Positions 45,537-53,425 are shown, counted from the first letter of the stretch. The stretch is 64,000 bases of DNA from JAGFIY01 sp964499285 (GCA_964499285.1 CAZCLA010000002.1:103964-167963); one strand, 5' to 3'. Numbers and translations: made by a program. The notes: a model not told the origin generated them from the sequence alone.

Positions 45537-46814
45537 ATGAAAAAAATAGTATTTGTCGTAGTTTTTTTAATAATGCCTGTAAGTTTATTTAGCCAAAACA
45601 TAAACGGAAGAATTTCATCTTCCGTTTATAGTTTTGAGAGATATGACACTCAACAGGAAAAAACAAACTACATTCGTTCATTTCAATCGCTCACACTTAA
45701 TGTTAATAAAGACAACTTTAGTTTTAGAACCCGCACAAACCTCGAAACCAATTTTTCGGGAAGCTTAGATAACGACCCCCGGTTAAGATTTTATAATCTT
45801 TATTTCGAATTGCGAAATATTCTTGATTTTGCAACAATTCGACTTGGGAGACAATCAGCTTTTAATGGTGTGGGCAGTGGCTTGTATGACGGGGTTAATC
45901 TTAAACTAAAATTCTCCGGTTTTAACATTAGCGGTTATTACGGCGGAAACGTTCCGGCTTATCAAAAATTGGAACTGACTGATGATATTGCCGAAGATTA
46001 CGTACTAAGCGGTAAAATTGCCTATAACGCGGTTGAAAATTTAAATGTATCAGTGTCCTATATTGATAAAAATTTTAAATCACAGGATTACATCACACAA
46101 AGATTGGATGAAAATCTTAATCTTATCGATGTTTTAATTCAATCAAAATCTAATCAGTATAAATATTTATCGGGGAATATCTCGTACAATATGACTGATT
46201 ATTTTTCGGCAAACGCCCGTTACGATTATGATTTCAATTTTAAGACAACTTCAAAGGTTGAATTCCTCGGAAGATATTCTCAGATTGAAAATCTTGGAAT
46301 TAGTTTCTACTATAACTACAGAGAACCTCGGGTTAGATATAATTCAATTTTTGCAGTTTTTGATTTCGGCAATACCTCCGAAATTGAAGGCGGACTCGAT
46401 TATAGTTTCAATAAAGATTTTACTTTATTCGGAAAATTTGCAACCGTTGAGTATAAGGACGATAACTCGCAGAGAATTTCTTTTGGCTTAAATTCGGTTT
46501 ACGGGGCGTTATCTTACAGAAAATCGCTTGGTTATGCAGGAGAGATGGATGCAGTTTCAATCTCAACCGCAAGATCATTTTTCGATGGTATGTTAACTCC
46601 TTCAATTGGTTTGGCTTTTACCTCTTATAAATTGACCGAAGATTCTCCTAAAAATGATCTGATGACATTATTAGCCGGATTCAATTACAGACCGATAAAC
46701 GTTCTCTCTTTCGATCTGCAGGGTCAGTATCTGAACAATAAAATTTATAAAAACGACTTTAGAATTCTCTTTAAAGTTAATTTCTGGTTCAACGAAAACT
46801 TAAACATAATGTGA
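45537..46814 (+). CDS. Outer-membrane porin-like beta-barrel in cytochrome operon
   Basis: The 425-residue protein has a signal peptide (about 1-19, VSLFSQ end). The rest is short amphipathic strands with tight turns (RLRFYNLYFELRN, TIRLGRQSAFNGVG, LSFDLQGQYLNN) ending in ILFKVNFWFNENLNIM. It has no CxxCH motif. Strand density suggests roughly 18-20 strands. Its place between a tetraheme and a 14-heme cytochrome, with 2 bp to the latter, suggests the porin of a porin-cytochrome conduit. It is shorter than MtrB-type porins and I cannot show homology, so that role is inferred from context. Confidence 0.75.
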   Translation: MKKIVFVVVFLIMPVSLFSQNINGRISSSVYSFERYDTQQEKTNYIRSFQSLTLNVNKDNFSFRTRTNLETNFSGSLDNDPRLRFYNLYFELRNILDFATIRLGRQSAFNGVGSGLYDGVNLKLKFSGFNISGYYGGNVPAYQKLELTDDIAEDYVLSGKIAYNAVENLNVSVSYIDKNFKSQDYITQRLDENLNLIDVLIQSKSNQYKYLSGNISYNMTDYFSANARYDYDFNFKTTSKVEFLGRYSQIENLGISFYYNYREPRVRYNSIFAVFDFGNTSEIEGGLDYSFNKDFTLFGKFATVEYKDDNSQRISFGLNSVYGALSYRKSLGYAGEMDAVSISTARSFFDGMLTPSIGLAFTSYKLTEDSPKNDLMTLLAGFNYRPINVLSFDLQGQYLNNKIYKNDFRILFKVNFWFNENLNIM

Positions 46815-46815
46815 T

Positions 46816-48009
46816 ATGAAAAATAAAATACTTTACATAAGCATTTTTTCTCTTGCTGCAATTTTCCTTGCGGTAACTGCATTTTCGCAGGAAACTGACG
46901 AAGAGAAAAAAACAAATAAGGATATACTGATATTCTCACATGAGCTGCATGTCGAGATGGATGTTGATTGCGAATCATGTCATACTATCATGGAAGATAC
47001 CCCAACGCTTTCGGATATCAGACTACCGTTGATGGATACTTGTGCAGATTGCCACGATGTTGAGGATGAGGAACAATGTACAACTTGTCATTACGAAGAT
47101 GTGTACGAAACCTATCCCGAACGATCCTATGATCTTTATTTCGATCATAGTTCTCATATGGGACAAGATATTGCATGTATGGACTGCCACCAAGGTTTGA
47201 ATGAGGTTGACTATGGATTCGAATCGGCTAAAACTCATCCTTCAATGGAAAGTTGTTTCACTTGTCATAATGACATCTCCGTAGCTTCAAACACCTGTGA
47301 ATCATGTCATATATCGACGGTTAATCTGATTCCGCAATCTCACAAAACAGCAGACTTTTTTGAAAATCATAAATTTGCTGCCGATATGGGAAATCAAGAA
47401 TGCGCAGTTTGTCATGATAATAACTTTTGCGAGGACTGCCACACAGCCACTGTTATGATTACTGAAACGAATACTGCTTCGGATTTCTATACTCCATATT
47501 CTCCACATAAATATATTGATAACAAAAATCAGCAGCAGATCACAAGGGTTCATGATTTGAATTTTAGATTTACTCATGGAATTGATGCTAAAGTAAAACG
47601 AGATCAATGTGCAACATGCCATCAACCGGAAACTTTTTGCGTCGAATGTCACTCGAGCGAAGGTGGAGATTTTGCTCTTGGCGGAGTTGTTCCCTACTCG
47701 CATACTTTAAATAATTTCTTAACAGTGGGTGTTGGAACCGGCGGTGGAGAACACGCAATTCTTGCAAAACGAGATATTGAATCGTGTGCAGGTTGCCACG
47801 ATACGCAAGGAGGAGATCCCACCTGTATTCTCTGTCATATTGATACAGACGGAATAAAAGGAACCAATCCTAAAACGCATGCTAATTCATTTATGATGGA
47901 TGCCGAAGGTGATTGGCACAGCGATGACGGTTCGTTATGTTTTAACTGTCACGTAAACACGAGAACTGCAGGAATCGGATTCTGCGGATATTGTCATAGT
48001 TCGAATTAA
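46816..48009 (+). CDS. 14-heme c-type cytochrome
   Basis: The 397-residue protein has a cleavable signal peptide (ending VTAFSQ) and fourteen CxxCH sites, one per about 26 residues. Several are close pairs: CAVCHDNNFCEDCH and CATCHQPETFCVECH. Extra histidines that could be distal ligands abound (FSHELH, YFDHSSH, SPHKY). No catalytic domain is visible, so it is most likely an electron wire in the periplasm or inserted in the upstream barrel. It begins 2 bp after the barrel gene's stop and is followed by a heme lipoprotein 16 bp later. Confidence 0.93.
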   Translation: MKNKILYISIFSLAAIFLAVTAFSQETDEEKKTNKDILIFSHELHVEMDVDCESCHTIMEDTPTLSDIRLPLMDTCADCHDVEDEEQCTTCHYEDVYETYPERSYDLYFDHSSHMGQDIACMDCHQGLNEVDYGFESAKTHPSMESCFTCHNDISVASNTCESCHISTVNLIPQSHKTADFFENHKFAADMGNQECAVCHDNNFCEDCHTATVMITETNTASDFYTPYSPHKYIDNKNQQQITRVHDLNFRFTHGIDAKVKRDQCATCHQPETFCVECHSSEGGDFALGGVVPYSHTLNNFLTVGVGTGGGEHAILAKRDIESCAGCHDTQGGDPTCILCHIDTDGIKGTNPKTHANSFMMDAEGDWHSDDGSLCFNCHVNTRTAGIGFCGYCHSSN

Positions 48010-48025
48010 ATTTTATAGGAACGCC

Positions 48026-48889
48026 ATGAAATCCAAATTTATTATAATAATCTATGCACTTTTGATTTTAGGAATTGCTGCTGTAGGATGCAGCGATATT
48101 GAAAGTGATATCACCAGCAACGAGTCTGTCGGTGTGCACCCCGATGGGTTTGGAAAACCCGGCTCCGATGTTTTTCATTCAAATTGGTTTAAAGAAAACC
48201 ACTGGGAGCTTCGCGAATGCCAGACTTGTCATGCCGCAGATTATTCGGGCGGTGTAACAGGTGAAAGTTGCCTTACTTGCCACACAGGCGAAAACGGACC
48301 AGAAGCATGTAATACTTGTCATGGTGACTTTGGTGATTCTGATTACATTGCCCCTCCACAGGATCTATCAGATAATACATCAACAACTGCTGCAGGAGTT
48401 GGCGCGCACACTTCGCATATTTATATGAACAATTTGATGACAAGAATATCGTGCTTCGAATGCCATGAGAATCAATCACCCGAAGGCGTTCGATTTGTTT
48501 ATGGTCATATTGCGGGTGATGGCGGAACAATCTCCTTTGGTGAGTTTGCATCTTCCGGACTGAGCGAACCCGAATATAGCTATACAGAAAATACCTGTTC
48601 AAATACCTACTGCCACGGCAATTTTGAATTACTTAAAATTAACTCCGAGTTCCAATTTGCTTACACTGCGGATAAGATGGTTGGAAACAACTTCACACCG
48701 AAGTTCAATCAGGTTGATGATACTCAAGGTGCATGCGGAACTTGTCACGGACTTCCGCCGACAGGGCATATCCCTTCGGATCTTAACAATTGCACAAATT
48801 GCCACTTTGGAGTTGTTGATGCTCAAGGAAAAATTATTGATAAAACTTTGCATATTAACGGTCAAGTTAATGTTTACGGCAGTAAGTAA
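48026..48889 (+). CDS. Heptaheme lipoprotein cytochrome with a CxxxxCH site
   Basis: A lipoprotein signal ends at AAVGC (Cys22). The 287 residues contain six CxxCH sites and one CxxxxCH (CSNTYCH, from Cys191), the pattern of the Geobacter-type 'CxxxxCH/CxxCH' cytochrome domain. The lipid anchor suggests outer-membrane, possibly surface, location and a terminal position in the electron path from the 14-heme protein. It ends the four-gene operon, with a terminator just after. Substrate or electron acceptor is unknown. Confidence 0.9.
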   Translation: MKSKFIIIIYALLILGIAAVGCSDIESDITSNESVGVHPDGFGKPGSDVFHSNWFKENHWELRECQTCHAADYSGGVTGESCLTCHTGENGPEACNTCHGDFGDSDYIAPPQDLSDNTSTTAAGVGAHTSHIYMNNLMTRISCFECHENQSPEGVRFVYGHIAGDGGTISFGEFASSGLSEPEYSYTENTCSNTYCHGNFELLKINSEFQFAYTADKMVGNNFTPKFNQVDDTQGACGTCHGLPPTGHIPSDLNNCTNCHFGVVDAQGKIIDKTLHINGQVNVYGSK

Positions 48890-48908
48890 ATTAAACTTTA
48901 GGAATTCT

Positions 48909-48939
48909 AAGCCGCTTGAAATGAGCGGCTTTTTTTTTA
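48909..48939 (+). terminator. Rho-independent terminator of the cytochrome operon
   Basis: AAGCCGCT (48909-48916) pairs with AGCGGCTT (48924-48931) around a seven-base loop, followed by eight or more T. It separates the first cytochrome operon from the sigma-54 activator gene. Confidence 0.9.
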
Positions 48940-48981
48940 GTTTTATGAAAGTGTTTATTAAAAGCATTTGATAGAATATAT

Positions 48982-50310
48982 ATGACGCTTTCGAATAATA
49001 TAAAAGACTTAATAATTGATTCTATAGGAGAAGGAGTTTTTACTGTAGATAAAAATTTTAGAATCAATTTTTTTAATAAAGGAGCTGAGCGCTTAACGGG
49101 TTTTAAAGCTGAGGAAGTCCTTGGCAGATTTTGTAAACACATCTTCCAAAGTGATAGCTGTTTTGATAACTGCCCTATCAGTCAAGTTCTTCGAAATGGT
49201 AAAAATTTATACGATTTCGAAACCTACTACTCTTTTATTAACGAATCTAAATCCCCCATTCGATTAAATGCATCGGTTCTTTACAACGAAAAGAAGGAAC
49301 CCACCGGCGGAATTGTTTCTTTCAGAGATGTATCTGAATTATATGCATTAAAGCGAAACTTATCAGATACTACAAAGTACCAGGGCATAATCGGAAGAAG
49401 CAAACAGATGAATGAAATATTCGATCTAATAGAAGAGATTTCAGATTCAAATGCACCCGTTTTTATCCAAGGCGAGAGCGGTACAGGTAAGGAACTTATA
49501 GCAAATGCAATTCAAAAGAGAAGCCCGAGGGCAAACAAACCTTTTATTAAAATTAATTGTTCGGTATTTCCGGAAAATTTGCTGGGCAGCGAATTGTTTG
49601 GTCATGCAAAAGGTGCATTTACGGATGCGATTAATAACAGAGCCGGCAGATTTGAAATTGCCGACGGTGGAACAATTTTTCTGGATGAAGTTGCCGAGAT
49701 GCCGCTTCAAATGCAGGTTCAGCTATTAAGAGTTTTGCAGGAAGGAACGTTTGAACGAATAGGTGAATCTATAACACGTAAAGTAGATGTAAGAGTAATA
49801 GCTGCAACTAACGTAAACATTTCAAAGTCATTAAAAGATGGAAACTTCAGGGAAGATCTTTTCTATAGATTGAATGTAATTCCGATTGAGATTCCGCCTC
49901 TCCGCGATCGACCTGAGGATGTTGTGCCATTGGTTCATCACATACTTCAGAAATTTGCAATTACATATCAAAAGTCGGTTCCGGATGTAAGCGATGCAGT
50001 TCTTGATCTTCTGATTAATTATAATTGGCCAGGCAACATAAGAGAGTTAGAAAATGTTCTCGAATATGCTTTCGTTAAAACTCCCAACGGTGAAGTAATA
50101 GTCGATAGTAAACTCCCTCCAAAAATAATTGAGCCGATAAAGAAAAAATCAACGGGAGCAGAGAAGAGTAGCTTTTTTAGCGAAGAAAGATTGAAATTAA
50201 TCCATATTCTTGAAGAAACCAGATGGAATCAAACTAAAGCAGCGAAAGTTTTAGGCATCGGGAGAACAACCCTATGGAGAAAACTTAAAAAATATGGTCT
50301 CATAGACTAA
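48982..50310 (+). CDS. PAS-domain sigma-54-dependent transcriptional activator (Fis family)
   Basis: The 442-residue protein has an N-terminal PAS domain (about 8-120) with three cysteines (51, 60, 64) in FCKHIFQSDSCFDNCPIS. An AAA+ domain follows (about 138-370: GESGTGKE from residue 164, the sigma-54 contact loop GAFTDA at 211-216, GGTIFLDEVAEM). A Fis-type helix-turn-helix ends it (ETRWNQTKAAKVLGIGRTTL). There is no receiver domain, so the signal is probably read by PAS. The closely spaced cysteines suggest redox, metal or Fe-S sensing (inference). A near-consensus -24/-12 promoter lies about 150 bp downstream of its stop, before the 11-heme cytochrome gene, the likely target. Confidence 0.94.
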   Translation: MTLSNNIKDLIIDSIGEGVFTVDKNFRINFFNKGAERLTGFKAEEVLGRFCKHIFQSDSCFDNCPISQVLRNGKNLYDFETYYSFINESKSPIRLNASVLYNEKKEPTGGIVSFRDVSELYALKRNLSDTTKYQGIIGRSKQMNEIFDLIEEISDSNAPVFIQGESGTGKELIANAIQKRSPRANKPFIKINCSVFPENLLGSELFGHAKGAFTDAINNRAGRFEIADGGTIFLDEVAEMPLQMQVQLLRVLQEGTFERIGESITRKVDVRVIAATNVNISKSLKDGNFREDLFYRLNVIPIEIPPLRDRPEDVVPLVHHILQKFAITYQKSVPDVSDAVLDLLINYNWPGNIRELENVLEYAFVKTPNGEVIVDSKLPPKIIEPIKKKSTGAEKSSFFSEERLKLIHILEETRWNQTKAAKVLGIGRTTLWRKLKKYGLID

Positions 50311-50348
50311 CTGTTTCATTCTGTTCCAAGCGAACAATCTGTTTCATT
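50311..50348 (+). promoter_or_regulatory. Putative activator-binding repeats (distal UAS)
   Basis: CTGTTTCATT occurs exactly twice (50311-50320 and 50339-50348), 28 bp apart, and flanks a perfect inverted repeat TGTTC-N5-GAACA at 50322-50336. These lie about 115-150 bp upstream of the -24 element, the usual distance for enhancer sites of sigma-54 activators. Confidence 0.6.
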
Positions 50349-50407
50349 TCGTTTTAATTCCTCAAAATCAACAATTCTCCAGTTTATATTCAGTTCTGAC
50401 ATAATTC

Positions 50408-50444
50408 GAAACAATTCGTTTCAGATAATGACAAAAAACGTTTC
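50408..50444 (+). promoter_or_regulatory. Putative activator-binding repeats (proximal UAS)
   Basis: GAAAC-N5-GTTTC at 50408-50422 is an inverted repeat with the same five-base spacer as the distal one, and another GTTTC lies at 50440-50444. All share the GTTTC half-site with the distal direct repeats. Confidence 0.55.
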
Positions 50445-50462
50445 AAAAATGCTGTCTTTCAC

Positions 50463-50478
50463 TGGCACTAATATTGCG
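50463..50478 (+). promoter_or_regulatory. Sigma-54 (-24/-12) promoter
   Basis: TGGCAC at 50463-50468 and TTGC at 50474-50477 give the invariant GG and GC exactly ten bases apart, matching TGGCAYR-N4-TTGCW at nearly all positions. Transcription would start near 50489, leaving a leader of about 28 bases before the ATG. It sits in a 206-bp gap right after the gene for a sigma-54 activator, which strongly supports function. Confidence 0.88.
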
Positions 50479-50516
50479 CAAAGTATTAAAATATTATTGG
50501 ATACCTTTATAGGATT

Positions 50517-51875
50517 ATGATGAAAAAAATATTTTCTTGCTTAACACTAGTCGTTTTTATATTTCTCTTTGCGCAAGCTTGCAAAGAAGACGATTCCCCG
50601 GAATTGAACGTTCCGGATCCGGACATCGCAAAAGTGAACTCCTGCGTAGGGTGTCACACAAATTATGATCATCTAAAAACAGTGTATACTCCTGATCCGC
50701 CAAGTACAGGTGGAGGAGGCTGCGGAGGTGAGACTCCACACATTGAGCCTTACGATCGTGTTTATTTGGGCGGCGAAGGTTATGAACTTTTTAAAAACAG
50801 TATCCACGGTGCTCTCTCTTGTACAAAATGCCACAATGGTGTTGACGGAACTGATGAAAAAGATGTGGCTCACTCAGGCAATTTTAGGAACAAACCATCA
50901 CTTTATTCGGAAGAAACTTGCATTGAATGTCACCCTATGATAACTCTTCGTGCCAATAATAGTCTGCACGAACAAGGTCTTGGTCAAAAGCATATGGTCG
51001 CTTCCCGATACGGAGCAAACAGTTTTGAAGAACTTCCTGAAATGCTAAAAGAAGGATATAACCAAAACTGTGCAACATGCCATGGTACATGCGGTGATTG
51101 TCATATTAACAGACCTCATGCCGGCGGCGGAGGTTTGTACCAAGGACACAATTTTGTTAAGTCTCCTGATATGCAGGATCATTGCACAACTTGTCACGTG
51201 AGCAGAGGCGGACACGCTTATTATGGTGTTGCTGTCGGAACTGTACCGGATGCACACTTAACAAAAGCAGGTTTTACTTGTATGAACTGCCACTCGAAAA
51301 ATGAAATTCATGGCGATGATAATACTTATAATCAGCGCTATCAAATGGAACTTCTTCCATCGTGTACTGACTGCCATACAGGGTTGGATAATTCAAATAA
51401 TTATCACTCTGCGCATTTAAATAGCTTTAATTGTAATGCATGTCATTCGCAGGATTATAATAACTGTGGAAGCTGTCACATAGGCGGCGAAGGAGCAAGA
51501 ATACATTCTCATCAGAAATTCAAAATTGCTCTAAATCCGTTACCTGAAACAAAACCTTATAAATTTGCAACTGTTCGTCAATCACTTATGGCTCCCGATA
51601 GTTGGAAAGAATACGGGGTTGAAAATCTGGCAAATTTTGATTCTGCACCTACGTACAAATACACAACTCCTCACAACATTATTAAATGGACGAGCAGAAC
51701 ACAAGTTGAGGAAGGTAAACCGTGTTACGATGCATGTCATATAATCCAGGATAACGGTGAATTCAGAAACAAAGAACTTTATTTATTCAGCTCGGATCTC
51801 GAAGAATGGGAATTGAACGCAACAAGTGGAATTGCTGTCGATGGAAGACTTCCGGCAAGTTGGGGCATAAAGTAA
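50517..51875 (+). CDS. 11-heme c-type cytochrome, probable lipoprotein
   Basis: The 452-residue protein has a signal ending FLFAQAC (probable lipidation at Cys22, followed by acidic residues). It contains ten CxxCH sites plus one CxxxCH (CYDACH) near the C terminus. Two sites are nearly fused (CATCHGTCGDCH). The last about 120 residues hold only that CxxxCH site and could form a distinct domain (LNPLPETKPYKFATVRQS; YTTPHNIIKWTSRT), perhaps for substrate. It resembles large periplasmic or surface multiheme cytochromes with possible reductase roles, but I cannot name a family. Two ATGs in tandem (50517, 50520). It follows the sigma-54 promoter and precedes the rhodanese gene by 39 bp. Confidence 0.9.
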   Translation: MMKKIFSCLTLVVFIFLFAQACKEDDSPELNVPDPDIAKVNSCVGCHTNYDHLKTVYTPDPPSTGGGGCGGETPHIEPYDRVYLGGEGYELFKNSIHGALSCTKCHNGVDGTDEKDVAHSGNFRNKPSLYSEETCIECHPMITLRANNSLHEQGLGQKHMVASRYGANSFEELPEMLKEGYNQNCATCHGTCGDCHINRPHAGGGGLYQGHNFVKSPDMQDHCTTCHVSRGGHAYYGVAVGTVPDAHLTKAGFTCMNCHSKNEIHGDDNTYNQRYQMELLPSCTDCHTGLDNSNNYHSAHLNSFNCNACHSQDYNNCGSCHIGGEGARIHSHQKFKIALNPLPETKPYKFATVRQSLMAPDSWKEYGVENLANFDSAPTYKYTTPHNIIKWTSRTQVEEGKPCYDACHIIQDNGEFRNKELYLFSSDLEEWELNATSGIAVDGRLPASWGIK

Positions 51876-51914
51876 TAAAAAAATAAATTATTCAATTATT
51901 CATAAGGAGTAAAA

Positions 51915-52898
51915 ATGGAACTAAGAAAATTATTCTACCTACTACTGATCATCCCGTTCTTATTTGTTGCATCATCATGCAGCAGCGACGATGATCCTGT
52001 TACACCCGAACCGACTGTAAACGAAGCTGAGCTGCTTGTTCAATATCTTGAAGCGAACGGCGATGCTGTTAATACTAAATTCCCAAGTATGATTCCTGCA
52101 TCCACTGTTAACACAAATATTCTTACCGGTGCCGATCAATACATTATCGATATTAGATCTGCAACAGATTATGCAGCAGGACACATACAAGGTGCGGTAA
52201 ACGTACCGGCAACACAAGTCCTTACACATTACGAATCAAATAATCTTCAAAATAAGGCAACTGTTGTTATTGCATGTTACACAGGGCAGACTGCCGGATG
52301 GGTAACGGGCTTACTTCAGTTAGCCGGATACTCAAATGTTAAAGATCTAAAATTTGGAATGTGCAGTTGGAATTCTCAAACTGCTAACGGATGGATGGGT
52401 GCAATGTCGAATGCATACGTCTCAAACCTTACAACAACTCCTACAACAAAACCTGCCGCCGGTGAATTACCGACTCTCTCAACTGGAAAAACTGATGGTG
52501 CTTCAGTTTTAAGAGCAAGGATCGAAGCTATATTTGCTGAAGGATTCGATCCAGCAAAAATTACGGCTCAAACAGTAGTACAAAATGCTTCCAATTATTT
52601 TATTATAAACTATTGGTCGGCAGATCATTACAATTGGAACCATATTCCGGGAGCAATGCAATATACACCCGGTCAATCATTAAAATTAGGCACCGATCTT
52701 AAAACAATTGCGACAGATAAAGAAGTTGTTGTTTATTGCTATACAGGACAAACTTCTGCTCACGTTGCTTCATTTTTAAGAGTTGTTGGTTACAATGCAA
52801 AAACTATGTTGTTCGGTGTAAATGCGATGGCTTATGACACTATGCCGGGTACAAAATTCAGTCCTTCGGATGTAAATGATTACGAATTGGTCCAATAG
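51915..52898 (+). CDS. Lipoprotein with two rhodanese domains
   Basis: A lipoprotein signal ends VASSC (Cys22) with an acidic, Thr/Pro-rich linker. Two rhodanese modules follow: about 70-160 (YIIDIRSATDYAAGHIQGAV, active loop CYTGQT with Cys121) and about 205-320 (HIPGAMQYTP, active loop CYTGQT with Cys275). Both keep a catalytic cysteine, unlike most tandem rhodaneses where only one is active. Rhodaneses carry sulfane sulfur as a cysteine persulfide. Anchored outside the cytoplasm and co-transcribed with an 11-heme cytochrome, it may deliver or accept sulfur in a respiratory reaction; this link is inferred. GGAG ribosome site at 51905; terminator follows. Confidence 0.9.
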   Translation: MELRKLFYLLLIIPFLFVASSCSSDDDPVTPEPTVNEAELLVQYLEANGDAVNTKFPSMIPASTVNTNILTGADQYIIDIRSATDYAAGHIQGAVNVPATQVLTHYESNNLQNKATVVIACYTGQTAGWVTGLLQLAGYSNVKDLKFGMCSWNSQTANGWMGAMSNAYVSNLTTTPTTKPAAGELPTLSTGKTDGASVLRARIEAIFAEGFDPAKITAQTVVQNASNYFIINYWSADHYNWNHIPGAMQYTPGQSLKLGTDLKTIATDKEVVVYCYTGQTSAHVASFLRVVGYNAKTMLFGVNAMAYDTMPGTKFSPSDVNDYELVQ

Positions 52899-52914
52899 AA
52901 TTTTTTTTATTATA

Positions 52915-52944
52915 AAAGCCTCATGTATTTGAGGCTTTTTTTTA
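52915..52944 (+). terminator. Rho-independent terminator after rhodanese gene
   Basis: AAAGCCTCA (52915-52923) pairs perfectly with TGAGGCTTT (52930-52938) around six bases, followed by a run of T. It closes the sigma-54-controlled transcript. Confidence 0.9.
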
Positions 52945-52978
52945 TATTTTTATGATGAATTGACGGATTGATATACAA

Positions 52979-53425
52979 ATGAACGAAATGTTGGGCAATC
53001 AATTATTTATGGCAAGAAGATATTCCGAAGCATTAAAGAATTTGCAGAATGCGCTTCTGGATAAGCCGGATAACAAATCTATTAAGCGAAAGTTAATTAT
53101 CTGTTATGCCCAGACAGGCGAAGTTTATAAAAGTCTTAAACTATTTCATGATCTTATCAAAGAGGATATTCAGTACATTATTGATGCGGATCCTATTTTA
53201 GATGATTGTCCGTGCAATGAAATCATCGATCAACTTGAAGAACAATCAGATTTTAATTACGATTTATTTGAATCAAAAATATATCAGGGTATTATTTGGC
53301 TTTACTGTGACACGGAAAAATCGCTTGCTTGTTTTCAAAAAGCCTCCGAATTGAACAATTCAAACGAAGTGGTTCAAAATATCATCAAACAAATTGAAAA
53401 TTATACGGCAACTAAATTAAACTAG
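52979..53425 (+). CDS. TPR-like protein
   Basis: The 148-residue, probably cytoplasmic protein begins with two tetratricopeptide-like repeats ('GNQLFMARRYSEALKNLQNA', then KSIKRKLIICYAQTGEVYKSL). A linker with a DDCPC sequence follows, then a third helical pair (KIYQGIIWLYCDTEKSLACFQKA). TPRs mediate protein contacts, and no enzymatic motif is seen. It lies alone between the rhodanese terminator and the heme genes; the 163-bp stretch downstream (53426-53588) shows no gene or clear hairpin and probably holds the heme promoter. Confidence 0.7.
   Translation: MNEMLGNQLFMARRYSEALKNLQNALLDKPDNKSIKRKLIICYAQTGEVYKSLKLFHDLIKEDIQYIIDADPILDDCPCNEIIDQLEEQSDFNYDLFESKIYQGIIWLYCDTEKSLACFQKASELNNSNEVVQNIIKQIENYTATKLN

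Noticed and set aside
48624..48971. Open frame of 115 codons overlapping the end of the heptaheme gene and its terminator
   Set aside because: It is out of frame with a heme protein whose motifs are intact, its translation is low-complexity, and it runs through the terminator hairpin.
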